From: Syntrophomonadaceae bacterium
GTDB taxonomy: Bacteria > Bacillota > Dethiobacteria > DTU022
Reading direction: 5' to 3'
Assembly (NCBI GenBank): GCA_003552365.1
Contig: PUKR01000140.1
Coordinates: 1-6,952, forward strand
DNA length: 6,952 bases
Shown here: positions 5,146 through 6,952 of the stretch, in pieces
Position numbering within the stretch: the stretch's first letter is position 1
Layout: each line of letters opens with the position of its first letter
The notes under the pieces: model-generated
Told to the model about the DNA's origin: nothing
Databases searched by the model: none
What the model saw: only the letters and a program-made list of their open reading frames with translations
Made by a program: the position numbers and the translations under genes

Positions 5146-6624
5146 CTAGATAATTCTTTTCTGGTCCAGTTCTTGCTTAAGATAACCAAGGAATTCTTCT
5201 GCCTTTTCTTTTGGCGGCCTGGTAAGCAAGCTGACCCCCACAAATAGGAAGGTTGCGATGATTCCACTCCAAACTCCGGGCCAGAAACCTAGCGGCTGCC
5301 AGCCGCTGTACTGCAGGACAGTGGCTGTTGTCCCCCCGGCAATCACACTGACAATTACCCCGGTTGCAGTCCCCCTTTTCCAATAAAAAGCACCGATTAA
5401 CGCAGGGACCATAACGAGCAAACCGGCTGAAGATGCCACCGACAGGGCTGCAATCAGGTCCAGGCGCAGAGTGGCAAAAGCAAGGATAAAAAGGGTAAAT
5501 ACAGGAATAAAAATACGGCCCACTAAAAGCTCAATTTTTTCGGTAGCTTCTTTCCGGATATTTTTAAAAACATCCCTGGTGACCATCGAAGAAAGGGTAA
5601 GGATGATCGAATTAACGGTGGAAATTGCCGCTGCACTGATGCCGAGCATGACCAGCATCGCAATTGCCGAGGGGACGATATCTAATCCCAGTAAAGCCGG
5701 GGTAGCCTGATCAGCTACATCCAGGTCCGGTAAAAGCAGCCGGGCCGAAAACCCCCATAAAATTGAGACCAGGGTATAAATAAACCCGAAGCCTAAAAAT
5801 CCCATAACCATGATCCTCATCTGGTTCAGTGAGCGAGGCATAAACAAGCGTTGGCTAACCTGGGGATTTGAAAGTGAAAAGAAAAACCAGGGCAGGGTCA
5901 GCCCGACAAAAGCGTGAAAGTTGAAAAACCCGGGTCCGGGCACCGTGAGCCAATCAGGATAACGGGTTTCAATTTCGACAAACATGGCTTCAAAACCGCC
6001 AAACCCGCGGTAAACTATAAAAAGAACGGACAAGATTGCCACAATAAGCATCACCGCCCCCTGCAGGGAATCGGTCCAGGCCACCGCCCGCAATCCCCCG
6101 GTCCAGGTCCAGTAGACGGCAATTACAGCCGCAATAAATACCCCTGCCAGAAAGGGGATTGCTCCACCGGATACACCCTCCAAAAGCGCTCCAATGCCTA
6201 TAAGCTGAACCGAGCTGTAGGGAATCAAAAAAACCACAGAAGCGACAGCCGCCACAATAGATACCGTTTCACTCTGGTAGCGATCGCCGAGCATCTCAGT
6301 AGGGGTCAGGTAGTTATAGCGCTTTCCTACCAGCCAGAACCTCGGCCCAAAGAAAGCTACCAGGACCAACCCGGAAAGATAAATCAACTCAAACCCGAGG
6401 GCTCCCACTCCACCGATATAGGTAAATCCGGCCAAACCAACCAGCATAAAAGCACTATAGGTGGTGGCGCTGTAGGTAAGCGCCGCTACCAACCCACCCA
6501 GGGTCCGTCCGGCCAGGAAATACTCATTTACTCCTCCACCCAGTTTCCTTTTAGCGTGGCGAGCAATAATACTGCCGACTATAAAATAAAGGAAAAGTGC
6601 TATATAGATAGTGCTAGCGCTCAT
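5146..6624 (-). CDS. Sodium:solute symporter (SSS family, PanF/MctP-like)
   Basis: This integral membrane protein of 492 residues, normal for the SSS family, is expected to have about 13 helices and to use the Na+ gradient to import an organic solute. Recognisable features are FLAGR (36-40) after the first helix, the family signature GGLRAVAWTDSLQGAVM (176-192), the NPQVSQRLF stretch (253-261), and the Ser/Thr-rich sodium-site helix AAISTVNSIILTLSSMVTRD (332-351). The C-terminus is a charged cytoplasmic tail. The overall pattern is nearest to pantothenate (PanF) and monocarboxylate (MctP) carriers, but the substrate cannot be fixed from sequence alone. The start is the ATG at 6624, with GGAGG 7 nt upstream; a TTG directly before it is in frame but less likely. 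The gene overlaps the end of the small membrane protein by 11 bp, which implies translational coupling and a paired function. Confidence 0.93.
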   Translation of the reverse strand: MSASTIYIALFLYFIVGSIIARHAKRKLGGGVNEYFLAGRTLGGLVAALTYSATTYSAFMLVGLAGFTYIGGVGALGFELIYLSGLVLVAFFGPRFWLVGKRYNYLTPTEMLGDRYQSETVSIVAAVASVVFLIPYSSVQLIGIGALLEGVSGGAIPFLAGVFIAAVIAVYWTWTGGLRAVAWTDSLQGAVMLIVAILSVLFIVYRGFGGFEAMFVEIETRYPDWLTVPGPGFFNFHAFVGLTLPWFFFSLSNPQVSQRLFMPRSLNQMRIMVMGFLGFGFIYTLVSILWGFSARLLLPDLDVADQATPALLGLDIVPSAIAMLVMLGISAAAISTVNSIILTLSSMVTRDVFKNIRKEATEKIELLVGRIFIPVFTLFILAFATLRLDLIAALSVASSAGLLVMVPALIGAFYWKRGTATGVIVSVIAGGTTATVLQYSGWQPLGFWPGVWSGIIATFLFVGVSLLTRPPKEKAEEFLGYLKQELDQKRII

Positions 6625-6811
6625 CAAAATCCCTCCATCTGGCAGTAATAATCCCCAGGCAGATAATCACGATTACCGCAAAAATATTCCAAAAAAGAAA
6701 CGCTCCGTAAGCCTTGCTTAAATCAGTCAACAGGGGCGTAAAAGGAACCACGAAGGCAGCTAAAATCATTATCAGAAAAAGAAGCAGCCAGAATATACGC
6801 TGTTTTTTCAA
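6614..6811 (-). CDS. Two-helix small membrane protein, probable partner of the symporter
   Basis: About 65 residues: a basic start (MKKQR), one hydrophobic helix at about residues 6-25 (IFWLLLFLIMILAAFVVPF), a short polar loop (TPLLTDLSKAYGA), a second helix (FLFWNIFAVIVIICLGIIT), and a charged end (ARWRDFDER). Tiny two-helix proteins encoded directly before SSS transporters are well known (DUF997/YhdT, DUF3311 and DUF4212 types), and this one fits by size, topology and position; I cannot say which family. An in-frame ATG at 6826 exists, but it has no ribosome site, and its own codons 2-4 form GGGGGAGGTA, an excellent site for the TTG at 6811. The TTG is therefore the better start; from the ATG it would be 70 residues. 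It is co-transcribed with the symporter. Confidence 0.82.
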   Translation of the reverse strand: MKKQRIFWLLLFLIMILAAFVVPFTPLLTDLSKAYGAFLFWNIFAVIVIICLGIITARWRDFDER

Positions 6812-6850
6812 AAATACCTCCCCCATTTCGCGTGATTATTATTACAAAAA

Positions 6851-6859
6851 ATTATATCA
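6851..6859 (-). promoter_or_regulatory. Extended -10 promoter for the symporter operon
   Basis: Read leftward, TGATATAAT (6859-6851) is a perfect extended -10. The -35 region at 17 bp (GTCAAA) is poor, as is usual when the TGn element is present. It lies about 40 bp before the preferred TTG start at 6811. The same nonamer occurs before the acidic-protein gene at 3491. Confidence 0.6.
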
Positions 6860-6909
6860 TACAACAGTAGGAATTTGACCGATTGATTTAATAGAATTTA
6901 AAACACAAC

Positions 6910-6939
6910 TTGACTGACATGTAAAATATTTGCTATAAT
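6910..6939 (+). promoter_or_regulatory. Strong sigma-A promoter pointing right, out of the window
   Basis: TTGACT (6910-6915, five of six consensus bases) and TATAAT (6934-6939, perfect) have an 18-bp spacer, and TGC directly before the -10 adds the extended element. It is the best promoter in the window. It should drive a gene beyond the right edge, divergent from the symporter operon. Confidence 0.75.
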
Positions 6940-6952
6940 TAGCCAACTTTAA

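Noticed and set aside
5914..6648. Long rightward open frame of 244 codons opposite the symporter
   Set aside because: It lies antisense to a clear SSS transporter; its composition is polar, with no domain and no ribosome site. It is a shadow of the real gene.

Overview
The window looks like ordinary chromosome from a Gram-positive, probably anaerobic bacterium of the Clostridia type. The support is indirect: AGGAGG-like ribosome sites, GTG and TTG starts, extended -10 promoters (TGnTATAAT), roughly balanced base composition, and a GACAAGGGGACGG-type palindromic repeat of the kind I associate with Peptococcaceae-like genomes. The genus cannot be read from the sequence. No rRNA, tRNA, CRISPR array, integrase or transposase gene was found.

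Left part (1-3214): the 3' end of a secreted protein with two tandem InlB-B/Flg_new-type repeats runs rightward. It meets glycerol kinase (glpK, leftward) tail to tail with 2 bp between their stop codons. Upstream of glpK on the same strand is a zinc metallo-beta-lactamase-fold hydrolase with a C-terminal extension, 67 bp away, so the two may be co-transcribed. No other glycerol genes are in view.

Middle (3215-4840): a divergent intergenic region of about 300 bp separates the hydrolase from a small, very acidic, membrane-anchored protein. That gene converges on larE, which encodes the PP-loop ATP-dependent sulfur transferase that builds the nickel-pincer cofactor of lactate racemase-type enzymes. 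This LarE has three cysteines in the pattern of [4Fe-4S]-carrying LarEs. The gap between the two genes is filled almost to the base by a 146-bp element with 32-bp inverted ends (31/32 identical) and a duplicated 14-bp tip. This is the clearest non-genic structure in the window.

Right part (4841-6952): a 305-bp region without a clear gene holds a GC-rich patch, a strong Shine-Dalgarno site before a 10-codon leucine-rich ORF, and mutually exclusive small hairpins. Beyond it lies a two-gene operon, read leftward: a two-helix small membrane protein followed by an overlapping sodium:solute symporter. At the far right edge a very strong promoter points right, out of the window, and a weaker one points left into the transporter operon.

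Functionally the genes suggest carbon-source handling (glycerol phosphorylation, an unidentified Na+-coupled solute, a cofactor step linked to 2-hydroxyacid racemases). They do not form one obvious pathway. I did not find convincing evidence of a wholly new system. The best leads are the inverted-repeat element and the structured region upstream of larE.
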